DNA of 64,000 nucleotides from Clostridiales bacterium (GCA_020859985.1 JAJBVD010000077.1:1-64000), one strand, 5' to 3'; shown: positions 16,324 to 25,913, numbered from the stretch's first letter. Translations and numbers: made by a program. The notes: generated by a model from the letters alone, not told the origin.

Positions 16324-17820
16324 TTAAATCATGTTATTGATCAGATCCGTATCTTTCAGAGACTCCGAGCGGAAGAATTCGCCGTTGATCTTTCCGTCCT
16401 TCATGATCAGGATCCGGTCTGCCATACCCAACAGTTCCATGATTTCCTCGGAAATCATAATAATGGATTTTCCGTTTTTGCGCATATCGTTCATCATCGC
16501 GTAGATGTCCGCCTTAACCTTGACGTCAATTCCGCGGGTCGGGGAGTCCAAAATGATCAGATCGGAGTCCTTGCCGATCCAGCGCGCCAGCACGACCTTC
16601 TGCTTGTTGCCGCCGGAAAGAGCGGATACGAACTGATCCACGCCCGTCATCTTGGTACTCATCTGCGCCGCATATTTCTCTGCGAATGCTTTCATATTCT
16701 TACTCCGCAGAATTCCGTTCCTCTTCAGATCCTCCAGAGACGGAAGGCAGATGTTCTCACCGATCGTATCGTTAATAACGAGGGATTCATTGTCTCTGTC
16801 CTTCGACGCGTAAGCCATACTGTGTTTGATCGCATCCGGGATGGAGTTGATCGGGGTGCCGTCGCCGAGCGTCACGGAGCCCTCCCTGAAATAGGAAGCG
16901 CCGAAAATTGCTTTTCCAACCTCATGCATACCGCACTCGGAAAGACCGCCGATGCCAAGGATCTCACCCTTATGCAGTTCCAGAGACAGATCCTCAATCT
17001 GGCCCTTTACCGTCACATTTTTCACGGAGATCACGACCTCGTCGGATATCTTCTCGCCATAGTCTGTGCGGTAATAGTTCTCGCCAATCTCACGGCCAAC
17101 CATCATCTGCTTCAGCTTGTCTGTCGTTGCCTCAGCTTTAGAAATGGAACCGATCATCACGCCGTCACGCAGGACGCTGATGTTGTCCGCCTGCTCAATG
17201 ACTTCCTCCAGATCGTGAGAGATAAAGATGACACAGTTGCCCTCGTCGCGGATCTTGTGCATGACCTTGAACAGTTCCTCACGACCCTTCTGGCCGAGCG
17301 CAGTCGTCGTCTCATCCACTACCAGTACCTTCGGATTGAAATAGGTCGACTTCACGATCTCGATCAGCTTTCTCTCCTCAAAATTGTAATCATCGATCGC
17401 GCGGGTCGCGTCTATGTAATTGAACCCGTAGCTGTCCAGATATTCCTGCGCCTTTTTGTTCATCGCCGACGTATTTTTGATGCCGTGGCTGATAAAATCA
17501 TTCTCATTCCCGAGGAAAATATTTTCCGCCACCGTCAGTCCGGAAAGCGTACCCATCTCCTGCACGACGATCGCCACGCCCTGATGGTTCGCCTCTACCT
17601 GGTTTTTCGCGGTGATTTCTTTCCCTTCAAGCGTAAACGTACCGGAGTCCTTCTGATAAATGCCGGTCAGACAGGATGTCAGTGTGGACTTTCCGGAACC
17701 ATTCTCACCGATCAACGCATGGATCTCTCCTTTTCCAAAGGTAAGGGAGACATGATCCAGGGCATGCGTAATTCCGAAATGCTTATCGATATTATCCGCT
17801 TTTAATAATACTTCACCCAT
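16324..17820 (-). CDS. CUT2 sugar ABC transporter ATPase, double domain, one degenerate site
   Basis: This 498-aa protein has two fused nucleotide-binding domains, as in RbsA/MglA. Domain 1 has a good Walker A (GENGSGKST, 38-46) and Walker B (VLVVDETTTAL), but its signature is replaced by NFEERK (146-151). Domain 2 has a good signature (LSGGNKQK) but a ruined Walker A (GGLSECGMHE) and Ser426 where the catalytic Glu is expected (LIILDSPTRG). One composite ATP site (domain 1 Walker motifs with domain 2 signature) is complete and the other has lost all key parts. RbsA-type proteins often have a weak second site, but loss of three elements together is marked. It lies between the two permease genes, 11-12 nt from each. 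Confidence 0.92.
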   Translation of the reverse strand: MGEVLLKADNIDKHFGITHALDHVSLTFGKGEIHALIGENGSGKSTLTSCLTGIYQKDSGTFTLEGKEITAKNQVEANHQGVAIVVQEMGTLSGLTVAENIFLGNENDFISHGIKNTSAMNKKAQEYLDSYGFNYIDATRAIDDYNFEERKLIEIVKSTYFNPKVLVVDETTTALGQKGREELFKVMHKIRDEGNCVIFISHDLEEVIEQADNISVLRDGVMIGSISKAEATTDKLKQMMVGREIGENYYRTDYGEKISDEVVISVKNVTVKGQIEDLSLELHKGEILGIGGLSECGMHEVGKAIFGASYFREGSVTLGDGTPINSIPDAIKHSMAYASKDRDNESLVINDTIGENICLPSLEDLKRNGILRSKNMKAFAEKYAAQMSTKMTGVDQFVSALSGGNKQKVVLARWIGKDSDLIILDSPTRGIDVKVKADIYAMMNDMRKNGKSIIMISEEIMELLGMADRILIMKDGKINGEFFRSESLKDTDLINNMI

Positions 17821-17831
17821 AATTGTCCTCC

Positions 17832-18770
17832 TTATTTCACCACTGCACCCTTGGTCGGCTTGGTTGTCAGCGTCACGATCAGAAGCAGCGCCACGCCGGT
17901 TACCACGTTCTGAATGGTCGTCGGAGCGCCCAGTGCCACGAAACCGTTGAACATGAGCTGGATGATCATCTCACCGACCACGATCGCGATGACCGGGTGG
18001 CCGTATTTCTTGAACGCCAGGCCGAAGAACGTACCCATCAGAGGTGTAAAGTTCCGGCTCATGGAGGAAAGGTTCGTCGCCGAGGTCATCGAAGTACCAA
18101 AGCTGATGGTCAGGATCGCCTGCAGGCCAAAAAACATACCTGCCAGTGTAAACGCTACAACTTTATATTTCGCCACGTTGACACCCATATTCTTTGCCAC
18201 GACCTCATTGCTGCCGATCGCGTAGGTATAGGTGCCGACCTTGGTATATTTCAGAATAAATGCGCACAGCAGATAAGCCACCAGAGCCAGGATCAGGTTC
18301 GCCGGATAGTCGCCGAACGCCCGGTAATCCGTGGAAAGGATAACGTTCTTGCCATTGGTCGCGTACACACTCAGCGCCTCATAGATCAGAGACAGCGCAA
18401 CCGTAACGATCAGGGAGGAAATGTGAAGCTTGATGTACACCATTCCGTTGATAAAACCGATAATAGTGCCGACGATGACCGGAGCGATCACCAGGCCGAG
18501 ATAGCCAAAGCGCTCGCTCATGTTACAGGCAATGATCGATGATAAAACAATGTTGGCGCCGACACTCATATCAAACGGTCCCATCGAGCAGATGAAATAC
18601 AGGCCGCAGCCGCCAACCGCATAGATCAGCGCTGATTTCATGTATGTCATCAGCTTATCCGGAGAGCCGAAAGTAGCCGGCGCAAGGATTTTAAAGACTG
18701 CCCAGAAAGCCACAAGCATCAGGAGCAGCAGAAGGATTCCGTAATACTGGCTTTGTTTCAGTTTTTTCAT
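17832..18770 (-). CDS. CUT2 sugar ABC transporter permease (RbsC type), first
   Basis: This 312-aa permease has many hydrophobic helices and the MGPFDMSVGANIVLSS motif near residue 70, equivalent to the family GGIDLSVG motif. AAGGAG precedes the ATG. The gene follows the binding-protein gene after a 257-bp hairpin-rich gap and is followed closely by the ATPase gene. Together with the 15346-16311 product it would form the membrane channel. Confidence 0.92.
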   Translation of the reverse strand: MKKLKQSQYYGILLLLLMLVAFWAVFKILAPATFGSPDKLMTYMKSALIYAVGGCGLYFICSMGPFDMSVGANIVLSSIIACNMSERFGYLGLVIAPVIVGTIIGFINGMVYIKLHISSLIVTVALSLIYEALSVYATNGKNVILSTDYRAFGDYPANLILALVAYLLCAFILKYTKVGTYTYAIGSNEVVAKNMGVNVAKYKVVAFTLAGMFFGLQAILTISFGTSMTSATNLSSMSRNFTPLMGTFFGLAFKKYGHPVIAIVVGEMIIQLMFNGFVALGAPTTIQNVVTGVALLLIVTLTTKPTKGAVVK

Positions 18771-18838
18771 AATCCATATTCTCCTTAAAAGTTAACGCAA
18801 TCGGGCAGAGCGATTTTCTCCTGCCCGCTGCGCGGTAT

Positions 18839-18963
18839 GCCATAAGGATTGCCGACGCAGTCGGAGGATTCCTTATGGCTCTGGGCCGGGTGCGGCTTCA
18901 GCCGCAAAACTCCCTGCCCAGTCCTGCGCATCAGCAAGACAGGCACGCACAAGGCGTGCCTGT
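18839..18963 (-). other. Intercistronic hairpins between binding protein and permease
   Basis: GCCATAAGGA (18839-18848) pairs with TCCTTATGGC (18870-18879), with an inner CCGAC-gca-GTCGG stem. ACAGGCACGC (18939-18948) pairs with GCGTGCCTGT (18954-18963) over 10 bp. On the minus strand no U-run follows either, so they look like 3' stabilisers of the binding-protein mRNA rather than terminators. The 257-bp gap otherwise holds only the repeat at 18887-18931. Confidence 0.6.
18887..18931. repeat. GC-rich repeat R3, copy a
   Basis: The 45-nt segment starts CGGGTGCGGCTTCAGCCGC and ends CCTGCGCAT. It matches 32392-32437, with the first 23 bases identical except one. The start folds as a hairpin, TGCGGCT with AGCCGCA. 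Confidence 0.65.
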
Positions 18964-19027
18964 ACCTCTTTATTTTCTTATAACAACATCATTTCAGGTC
19001 TTCGCTTTTGCGATATCCCTGTCTGCA

Positions 19028-20170
19028 TTAGTTGCTGTGACGGGAAATCACGTCCTCGATGGAGAGTGATGTCGCTGCGGTATTCAGGTCGTCAAAGCTG
19101 TAGCTAGCCATCTCAACGATCTCTTCATCCGTGTACGGATCGTCATCTACGAAGTAGGTCACATAGTTTGCATAGTCCTCAGAGGAGGATACATACAGAT
19201 ACGGGAACAGGATCTCATATCCGAATGTGCCTGCTTCCTTGGTGTAATTGCCCTGAATTGCGTTGTAGGTCATCAGGAACGCAAACAGCGGGTCGCAGAA
19301 ATGTCCGCCGGACTCTGCAAACATTCCGCCGGATTCCAGCTGCTCAGCCAGGTCATCCAGGAAGTCTGTAGAAACAACGTCGATCTCACCGGTCAGGCCT
19401 TCGTTTGCCAGAGCGCCGATTGCACCAACAAGCGGGTCACCGCCGCCGCCTGCTACGATCAGAGCGTCCATATCCGGGTTGGAGTTTACGAGAGAAAGAG
19501 CTACGGAAGCACCTTCCTCAGAGGAAGTGTTCGCGTATACCGGGTCAGTCATCGTCGCCTGATCATCCGGGTTCGCCTCGTTCCACTCATCGATTGCCTG
19601 CTGATATCCCTGCCATCTGAGCTGGAATGTCGCATCGCCTACCGTCCATGCCTCAAGACCGATGTTGCGGTCGCCGTTCTCAAGAAGAAGATTTACCAGT
19701 GTATAGCCGTTCGTTACCTCATCCTCATGAACCGCGCCAAGGTAGTACTCAGAATCACATGCGGTCTGATATACTTCCGGGCTGTTCTCCTCGGAGATGA
19801 TGCGGAAGAACTGGGTCAGATAAACGCCGTACGCATCGCAGGTCTGGATCGCGGAAGTCATCTCGGAATCTGCGGAGTTGCAGATGATGATGCCGTCGCA
19901 GCCAGCCGCGCAAAGTGTCTCAACGGAAGCGGTAACTTCCTCAGATACGTGGCCCTGGTCTACATACATTACGCTTACGCCAAGAGCGTCCGCAGCCTTG
20001 TCGATGATTGCCTTGCACTGGCTTCCCAGAACGTCCGTGGAACTCCAGATGGATACGCCGATCGTGATGTCATCTGCTGCAGATACCGTAACTGCGCCGG
20101 CGCCAAGGCTGGAGCCGAGCATTGCAGCTGTTGCCGTTGCCGCAACAAGCTTCTTCCATGTTTTTCTCAT
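19028..20170 (-). CDS. CUT2-type sugar-binding protein (periplasmic-binding domain 4)
   Basis: This 380-aa solute-binding protein is of the RbsB type (ITIGVSIWSSTDV, DGIIICNSADSEM). The signal peptide ends at VTVSA-AD, with no lipobox cysteine. It is the first gene of the importer operon, directly after the YesM/YesN-type pair, and an AAGGAGG site precedes the ATG. The ligand is unknown; a monosaccharide or similar small sugar is usual. It is probably induced through the two-component system. Confidence 0.92.
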   Translation of the reverse strand: MRKTWKKLVAATATAAMLGSSLGAGAVTVSAADDITIGVSIWSSTDVLGSQCKAIIDKAADALGVSVMYVDQGHVSEEVTASVETLCAAGCDGIIICNSADSEMTSAIQTCDAYGVYLTQFFRIISEENSPEVYQTACDSEYYLGAVHEDEVTNGYTLVNLLLENGDRNIGLEAWTVGDATFQLRWQGYQQAIDEWNEANPDDQATMTDPVYANTSSEEGASVALSLVNSNPDMDALIVAGGGGDPLVGAIGALANEGLTGEIDVVSTDFLDDLAEQLESGGMFAESGGHFCDPLFAFLMTYNAIQGNYTKEAGTFGYEILFPYLYVSSSEDYANYVTYFVDDDPYTDEEIVEMASYSFDDLNTAATSLSIEDVISRHSN

Positions 20171-20241
20171 AATGAAAAACCTCCTTAAAATTTGTAAAAC
20201 CGGATCATGGATTCACGTTCCCGGTTCGGTACTTACAGTAA

Positions 20242-20247
20242 ATCATA
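20242..20247 (-). promoter_or_regulatory. Possible -10 element of the CUT2 operon
   Basis: TATGAT lies about 72 nt upstream of the binding-protein start on the minus strand. No -35 consensus is seen 17 nt further upstream. That fits a promoter needing an activator such as the AraC-type response regulator encoded next door. Confidence 0.3.
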
Positions 20248-20347
20248 ATCCGGCTTTTCACAGTTAGGACATATTTGCGGAATTTACCCTTAAATTTTTG
20301 TAAACCAGTTTTTGAGGCGGTCTGCGGCCTGCTGTTCTGAACTTTGT

Positions 20348-22051
20348 TCACCCCATCCGTCCCCTGTACTCGCTCGGGCTAACGCCCATCTTTTTGCGGA
20401 ACACACGGCTGAAATAATTGTAATCGTCATAGCCGACCAGCATGGAGATCGTCTCCAGCTTCCGGTCCGGATCTCGCATCAGTTCGATCGCGTGCTCCAT
20501 GCGGGTGCGGGTCAGAAACGCGGTGATCGTTTCCCCGTAGGTCTTGCTGAACGTCCGCGAGAGGTAGCTGGCATCTACATGATACTGTTCCGCAAGCGAT
20601 GTCAGGGTAAATGTCTCATAATAAGATTTTTCTATATAGGCATGAATGTGCTCCACCTGTGCCATCACAGAATCGCTGTCTTTCCGGCTGTCATTTGCCC
20701 ACAGGCTGCCAAGAAGGATCCGCAGGGAGGAAATCACGGATTTCGCGTCCAGGCACTTCATATAATAATCAATGTTTTCCATGGATTCCTCAATCTGCGC
20801 AGTCAGTTCAGGCGTCTGGTTGCGTACAAAACCATAAAGAATGTTCGTCACCCGCCCCACATACTGCTTCACATCCAGATAGGTCCAGCCATCCTCCTCA
20901 CAGGTTGCCAGATGGGATACGTCAAATACCAGACGTTCCGCCGCGCTTTTCTGATTCGCGGACAAAAGATGAGACAGCTCGTCTTCCAGACGGATATCGG
21001 CGCCCTTGCATGCGGATATCCCATCCTGCACACTTCCTCCTATCTCCGGCTGCGTCTGCTCTTTTGTCAGCACAGTGCGGGAATTCATATGAAAATCATT
21101 CCCGTGTTCCTCAGGCTTTTGCGTTTTCTGTATACAATGCAGGATTGAATGCGACCGGCCAAACGGTCTTGTCATCAGCGCCGCGATCATCTCCCGGTAA
21201 ATCGTGCCGATGTCGTCAAGGGAGCTTGCCTGCTCATGCAATACCACAGAAACAGGACCGTATTCTTCCACCGGAAATTCCTTTAAAACATTTACAGCAA
21301 ACCGCTCCAACTTTGCCGCATCCGCAGCGCCCGCAAGGAGAAACTCGGACATTTTATTGCGGTAGTTAAAAATCACCGTTTTCCCCGTATCCCCAAACAG
21401 TTCCCGCAGCCTGCTTTTTATATTGAAGGAAGTCGTAAGCGCGTCATGATTCCAGAGCGCGGCGATCTCCGTGATATCGTAAAATTTGACCATCACCGTA
21501 GCCACCTCGGAAAACGTGCGCGTGCTGGATACATGCGGCTGCGTATCTCCGCCGCCATAGAGCTTCTGCGATAAAAGTGCCGAATATTCCCCGTCCTCCA
21601 GATAAGAGGACAACCGATATTCCTGCTGGCGGATGCTTTCGTCCTGCTCTTTTTTTGCCGCACGCTCCTCCAGAATGCCCAGCGCTTTCGTAAGAACCGC
21701 AATCAGTTCTTCCTTGCCGACCGGTTTCAACAGATAATCAATACCTCCGGAAATAAATACGCCTTTCACCTTCTGAAAATCGTCATAGCCGCTGATCGCG
21801 ACCGTGATGATCTCCGGATACTCCTTATGTATGCGCTCCAGCATCTCCAGGCCATTTAAAAAAGGCATGTTGATGTCCGTCAGAATGATATCCGGCTGTT
21901 CCTCCGGGATGCGTTCCAACACCTCCTCACCGTCGCAGGCCGGTTCCAGAAATTCAAAAGAATACTCCTCCCACGGAAGCAGATTGCGGATATTTTCACG
22001 GCTCCAATACTCGTCGTCCGCCGCCAGCACACGGTATATTCTCGAATTCAT
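20348..22051 (-). CDS. YesN-type response regulator, AraC family
   Basis: This 567-aa regulator has an N-terminal receiver domain (VLAADDE, phospho-acceptor Asp59 in ILTDINMPF, Lys in LLKPVGKEE) and a C-terminal pair of AraC helix-turn-helix motifs (ASYLSRTFSKTYGETI and YFSRVFRKKMGVSPSEYR). A long middle region is typical of YesN proteins. AAGGAGAACG precedes the ATG. It is encoded after its likely sensor kinase and before the sugar importer it probably activates. Confidence 0.94.
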   Translation of the reverse strand: MNSRIYRVLAADDEYWSRENIRNLLPWEEYSFEFLEPACDGEEVLERIPEEQPDIILTDINMPFLNGLEMLERIHKEYPEIITVAISGYDDFQKVKGVFISGGIDYLLKPVGKEELIAVLTKALGILEERAAKKEQDESIRQQEYRLSSYLEDGEYSALLSQKLYGGGDTQPHVSSTRTFSEVATVMVKFYDITEIAALWNHDALTTSFNIKSRLRELFGDTGKTVIFNYRNKMSEFLLAGAADAAKLERFAVNVLKEFPVEEYGPVSVVLHEQASSLDDIGTIYREMIAALMTRPFGRSHSILHCIQKTQKPEEHGNDFHMNSRTVLTKEQTQPEIGGSVQDGISACKGADIRLEDELSHLLSANQKSAAERLVFDVSHLATCEEDGWTYLDVKQYVGRVTNILYGFVRNQTPELTAQIEESMENIDYYMKCLDAKSVISSLRILLGSLWANDSRKDSDSVMAQVEHIHAYIEKSYYETFTLTSLAEQYHVDASYLSRTFSKTYGETITAFLTRTRMEHAIELMRDPDRKLETISMLVGYDDYNYFSRVFRKKMGVSPSEYRGRMG

Positions 22052-22131
22052 AGCTCGTTCTCCTTATCTTCGTTTCAACTCCGTCGTTCTTTTTGTCATG
22101 CCTTCCTTCGTTGTCAGCCCTTTTGTTATTC

Positions 22132-22157
22132 GTAACTGTTCAGTACCTTCACAGTCG
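22132..22157. repeat. Dispersed 27-nt palindrome, copy 2
   Basis: GTAACTGTTCAGTACCTTC followed by ACAGTCGCC: the left 22 bases fit the family consensus, and the right end is degenerate. It lies in the 130-bp gap between the sensor kinase and response regulator genes. Confidence 0.65.
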
Positions 22158-22181
22158 CCGTTATTCTTCTTACGTTCCTAT

Positions 22182-24014
22182 TTATTCCGTCATTTCTTTT
22201 TCGTCCGGTTTTTTCTCTGCCGGATTCCCTCCGCTCTCCACCGCCGGAACCATCAGAATCACGGTCGTACCTTCCCCCGGTTCGCTCTCAATGCGCAGGC
22301 CGTATATCTTTCCGAACAGTCGTTTCAGCCTCGCATTTACATTCAGGATCCCGATCGACACACCGCTCTCCACGCGTTTCGGGTCGTTCGCTTCGAGTGC
22401 CCGGTTCATCTCATCCGCATTCATGCCGATTCCGTTATCGCTGATGGTCACGACCAGCTTTCCGGCTGAGCGCTTCGCGCTGATCCGCAGGCATTTGTCC
22501 TTTCTCCTCACATTCCGCAGCCCGTGCGTGATCGCGTTCTCCACGATCGGCTGCAGACAGATCCTGGGCAGTGAAAGATTCAGTGTATCGCTGTCAATCT
22601 GATATTCATAGGCAATCGATGAACCATTGCGCACGTCCATCACATAGAGATAGTTCCGGACATGCGCCATTTCCTGCTGCACCGTTGAAAGCTCGCCCGT
22701 CATATTCAGGCTGTAGCGGAAAATGGCCGACAGGGAACTGCAAAGACCACTGACCAGAGGGCAGTTCTGCGCGTTCGCGATCCCGCTCATGGTATCCAGC
22801 GTATTATACAGAAAATGCGGATTGATCTGCGCCTGCAGCATTTTGTACTCCGTCCGCTCCACCATCAGCTTGTACTTATATTCTTCCTGTGCCATCGCCT
22901 GGATCTGGTCCAGCATCTCATTAAACTCTGTACCGAGGACTTCCACTTCTTCCGACCATCCTGCAGGCTGTACACGCAGATCCGTCTCCCCGTTTTTGAT
23001 CCGCTCGATGCTATTGCGCATTTCCTCCAGCGGCTTTGTCAGCCAGCCGGTAAGAACAATCACGAACAGACCGACAGCGGCGATCATCAGAATCATGATC
23101 ACGATCAGGGTCCTCACCAGAGCCTGCTGTGCCGCGGTCATCAGAGACTGAGAGACCAGCGCAAACGCTGTAAGATTGTATTCTTCCTGCCCCACCTGGA
23201 TCAGATAATAATTTTCATATTCGTCTCCCAGACTGACTTCCTCATAGGAGTTTTCTATGATCTCCGAGACTTCCTCTCTCATACTCACCTGTTCTTGCGA
23301 ACTGTCTCCGGTCACAGCGACAGCCCGGTCTCCCAAAGGCTGCAGCCAGAGGCAAACCTGCGACACATCCACATACTTTTCCATGATTGTGACAAGCGCA
23401 GCCGCGTCAATGTCGCAGACCAGATATCCGAGATCCAGCCGTTCCTCGTCATACGTATGCAGTTTCAGAACAAAACGCACGACATTCTTACCCTCATCCG
23501 GATTGTAATACCCCGTGATCAGCAGATCGCTCCGGTCACTCTCAAGGTACTCTGTGACACTCTCTGTATTCATATCATAATCCGCACTGTAAATATTTCT
23601 GGGAAAGGTCGTACAGTTGTAACGGTAGGTACTGACCAGATTGTCATTGGCATCATAAAGATACATGGCAAGCAGCCGGTCGTCACTCGTAAAGCGCTTC
23701 CGTCCAAGATACCAGGTACGCCAATAAAAGGCTTTCAGGTCCGCGTCCTCATCCGACGCGGCAGCCCGCAAGCCTTCCATCAGGTCACTCTCATTGTAGG
23801 TCGTCAGCATTTCCGATTTGAAATTAAAAATAAAAGAAGCGATATCCGTCTGCAGCCTTCCGAGCGCTGTCTCATTCTCCGTCACGCTTTCCGTGCGGAT
23901 CTGCTGCCGAAGGGAGCGCTGAAATAAAAACGTCTGCAGCAAAAGCGCGATCAGGACGCTCGCTATGCAGGATATCAGGATTGCCGACCGCATGGTCCAT
24001 CTTCGGTGTTTCAT
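22182..24014 (-). CDS. YesM-type sensor histidine kinase
   Basis: This 610-aa membrane kinase has a first helix at about 10-30, an extracellular sensing domain of about 260 residues and a second helix near 295-315. A HAMP segment follows, then the phospho-acceptor region QINPHFLYNTLDTMS with His400, and an ATPase domain (ISDNGIGM, then GEGTTV). This is the HisKA_7TM-free, YesM/LytS-like class. The ribosome-binding site is weak. It pairs with the response regulator gene 130 bp downstream and probably senses an external sugar. Confidence 0.94.
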   Translation of the reverse strand: MKHRRWTMRSAILISCIASVLIALLLQTFLFQRSLRQQIRTESVTENETALGRLQTDIASFIFNFKSEMLTTYNESDLMEGLRAAASDEDADLKAFYWRTWYLGRKRFTSDDRLLAMYLYDANDNLVSTYRYNCTTFPRNIYSADYDMNTESVTEYLESDRSDLLITGYYNPDEGKNVVRFVLKLHTYDEERLDLGYLVCDIDAAALVTIMEKYVDVSQVCLWLQPLGDRAVAVTGDSSQEQVSMREEVSEIIENSYEEVSLGDEYENYYLIQVGQEEYNLTAFALVSQSLMTAAQQALVRTLIVIMILMIAAVGLFVIVLTGWLTKPLEEMRNSIERIKNGETDLRVQPAGWSEEVEVLGTEFNEMLDQIQAMAQEEYKYKLMVERTEYKMLQAQINPHFLYNTLDTMSGIANAQNCPLVSGLCSSLSAIFRYSLNMTGELSTVQQEMAHVRNYLYVMDVRNGSSIAYEYQIDSDTLNLSLPRICLQPIVENAITHGLRNVRRKDKCLRISAKRSAGKLVVTISDNGIGMNADEMNRALEANDPKRVESGVSIGILNVNARLKRLFGKIYGLRIESEPGEGTTVILMVPAVESGGNPAEKKPDEKEMTE

Positions 24015-24064
24015 AGTGTTACCCTCATACTGTTCCGTACCTGATAATTACTTATCCTGAATAA

Positions 24065-24727
24065 TCACGTCCGTCTGCGGTCAATCATCCTCGAGCAGAA
24101 CATCCCGATCATCTGAATCAGCTGTGCCAGGATCACGAGCAGCACGACCGTTATCATCAATATCTTCGGCATCCACCGCTGGTAACCGTATCGCAGCGCG
24201 ATATCGCCGAGTCCACCGCCCGCGCAGGCGCCGGACATTGCGGAGTAGCCGAGGATCGTGTTCATGGCGATCGTCGCGTTTACAACCAGAGAGGTGCGTC
24301 CTTCCGGAAGCAGCACCTTCCAGATAATCTCCCAGACACTTGCGCCCATACTCTGCGCCGCCTCGATCACGCCGCGGTCCACTTCCTTTAAAGAAGACTC
24401 GACCATACGGGCGATGTAAGGAGCCGCCGCGACAGTCAGCGGCACGATCGTCGCCGTCGCGCCGTAGCTCTTGCCGGCGATCAGACGTGTGAGCGGCCGG
24501 ATGGTGATCATCAGGATCAGGAACGGCACGCTCCGCAGCAGGTTCGTGATCACATCCACGATCTTATAAACAAACGGATTCTTTTTGATGCCGTCCGCCC
24601 CGGTCACTGTCAGCAGCACTCCCAGCGGGAGGCCGATGATGTAGCCAAACAGGGTCGACATACAGGTCATCCAGAGGGTCTCACCGATGCCCTCAACAAT
24701 CATCTCAATCGTACTACTGTCCAACAT
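24065..24727 (-). CDS. metI: Methionine ABC transporter permease
   Basis: This 220-aa permease has five or so helices and the MetI loop EAAQSMGASVWEIIWKVLLP. The start at 24727 (MLDSSTIEM) overlaps the metN stop by 14 nt and follows GGAGGAG at about 10 nt; an earlier start at 24751 is less usual. It works with MetN and MetQ to import methionine. It is the last gene of the met operon. Confidence 0.94.
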   Translation of the reverse strand: MLDSSTIEMIVEGIGETLWMTCMSTLFGYIIGLPLGVLLTVTGADGIKKNPFVYKIVDVITNLLRSVPFLILMITIRPLTRLIAGKSYGATATIVPLTVAAAPYIARMVESSLKEVDRGVIEAAQSMGASVWEIIWKVLLPEGRTSLVVNATIAMNTILGYSAMSGACAGGGLGDIALRYGYQRWMPKILMITVVLLVILAQLIQMIGMFCSRMIDRRRT

Positions 24728-25727
24728 AATTTTCCAACTCCTCCACTGCAAGTTTTGCGTTTTTCAGCCAGACTACCATCTTCTCCGCCATTTGTTCATC
24801 CTCCGGAAGCTGCAGCACCATCTCTCCCTTCGCCACGCCGTCCAGATTGCGGGTGTTCGCGTACAGAATGTTGACCGGCGTCTTAAACGCCATCACCATG
24901 TTGGCGATTACCGGCTCATACGAAGAATTCTCAGAAAATACAATGCGCACGCAGCGCCTGCCTTTCATCTCCGCGACATTCTCGTATCCCTGATAGATCA
25001 GGCGCTTTGCCTCTTTTGATTTGGGCGAAAGGAAAATCTCCTCCATCGTGCCGTGCTCGACCAGATTGCCCTGATCAATGATCGCCACATGACTGCAGAT
25101 CTCCTGTACCACCGCCATCTCATGCGTGATCACGACGATCGTAATCCCGTACTCGCGGTTGATCTGCTTTAAAAGCTGAAGAATCGACTTCGTTGTCTGC
25201 GGATCAAGTGCGCTCGTCGCCTCATCGCAGAGCAGGATCTTCGGGTCGGAAGCCAGCACACGCGCGATCGCGACACGCTGCTTCTGTCCGCCGGAAAGCT
25301 GCGCCGGGTAGGCGTTCGCCTTTTCCGTAAGGCCGACAATCTCCAGATATTCCAGCGCCTTTTTCCGCGCCTCCGACTTTCTTACACCGGCAATCTCCAT
25401 CGGAAAGCATACATTATCCAGCACACTCCGCTGCATCAGCAGGTTAAAATGCTGGAAGATCATACCGATATTCTTTCTCTTTTCCCGCAGTTCTTTATCA
25501 GAAAGCGCCGACAGATCCTCTCCGTCCACGATGACCGTTCCCTCTGTCGGACGCTCCAGAAAGTTCAGGCAGCGCACCAGTGTGCTTTTCCCCGCGCCGG
25601 ACATACCGATGATGCCGTAAATATCGCCCTTGTATATGTCCAGCGAAACGCCGCGCAGGGCGTGCACCTCAGTGTTCTTCTGCCGGAACTCCTTGTCCAG
25701 ATTCTGTATTTTAATAATAGGTTCCAT
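24714..25727 (-). CDS. metN: Methionine ABC transporter ATPase
   Basis: This 337-aa ATPase has Walker A (GMSGAGKSTLVR), signature (LSGGQKQRVAIARVL), Walker B (ILLCDEATSALDP) and the switch His (ITHEM). The C-terminal NIL domain, where methionine binds and inhibits transport, starts near residue 260 (RRCVRIVFSENSS). The ATG follows CGGAG. It is the second gene of a metQ-metN-metI operon. Confidence 0.96.
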   Translation of the reverse strand: MEPIIKIQNLDKEFRQKNTEVHALRGVSLDIYKGDIYGIIGMSGAGKSTLVRCLNFLERPTEGTVIVDGEDLSALSDKELREKRKNIGMIFQHFNLLMQRSVLDNVCFPMEIAGVRKSEARKKALEYLEIVGLTEKANAYPAQLSGGQKQRVAIARVLASDPKILLCDEATSALDPQTTKSILQLLKQINREYGITIVVITHEMAVVQEICSHVAIIDQGNLVEHGTMEEIFLSPKSKEAKRLIYQGYENVAEMKGRRCVRIVFSENSSYEPVIANMVMAFKTPVNILYANTRNLDGVAKGEMVLQLPEDEQMAEKMVVWLKNAKLAVEELENYVGQ

Positions 25728-25913
25728 AAATGACTCCGTTTAAAAATTTTTATGTCCGCTCATTCCTTTGCTCATCATAACATAATTCTTTTGGACATGC
25801 ATTATATTTTTAATCAAAAATAATCTGCCTACCGTCTGCTTGCGGATACCTGAGGCCGAAAATCTCCTGATATGAGCAACTATATAACGTGCAAAAAATA
25901 TCACGGACAGCGG

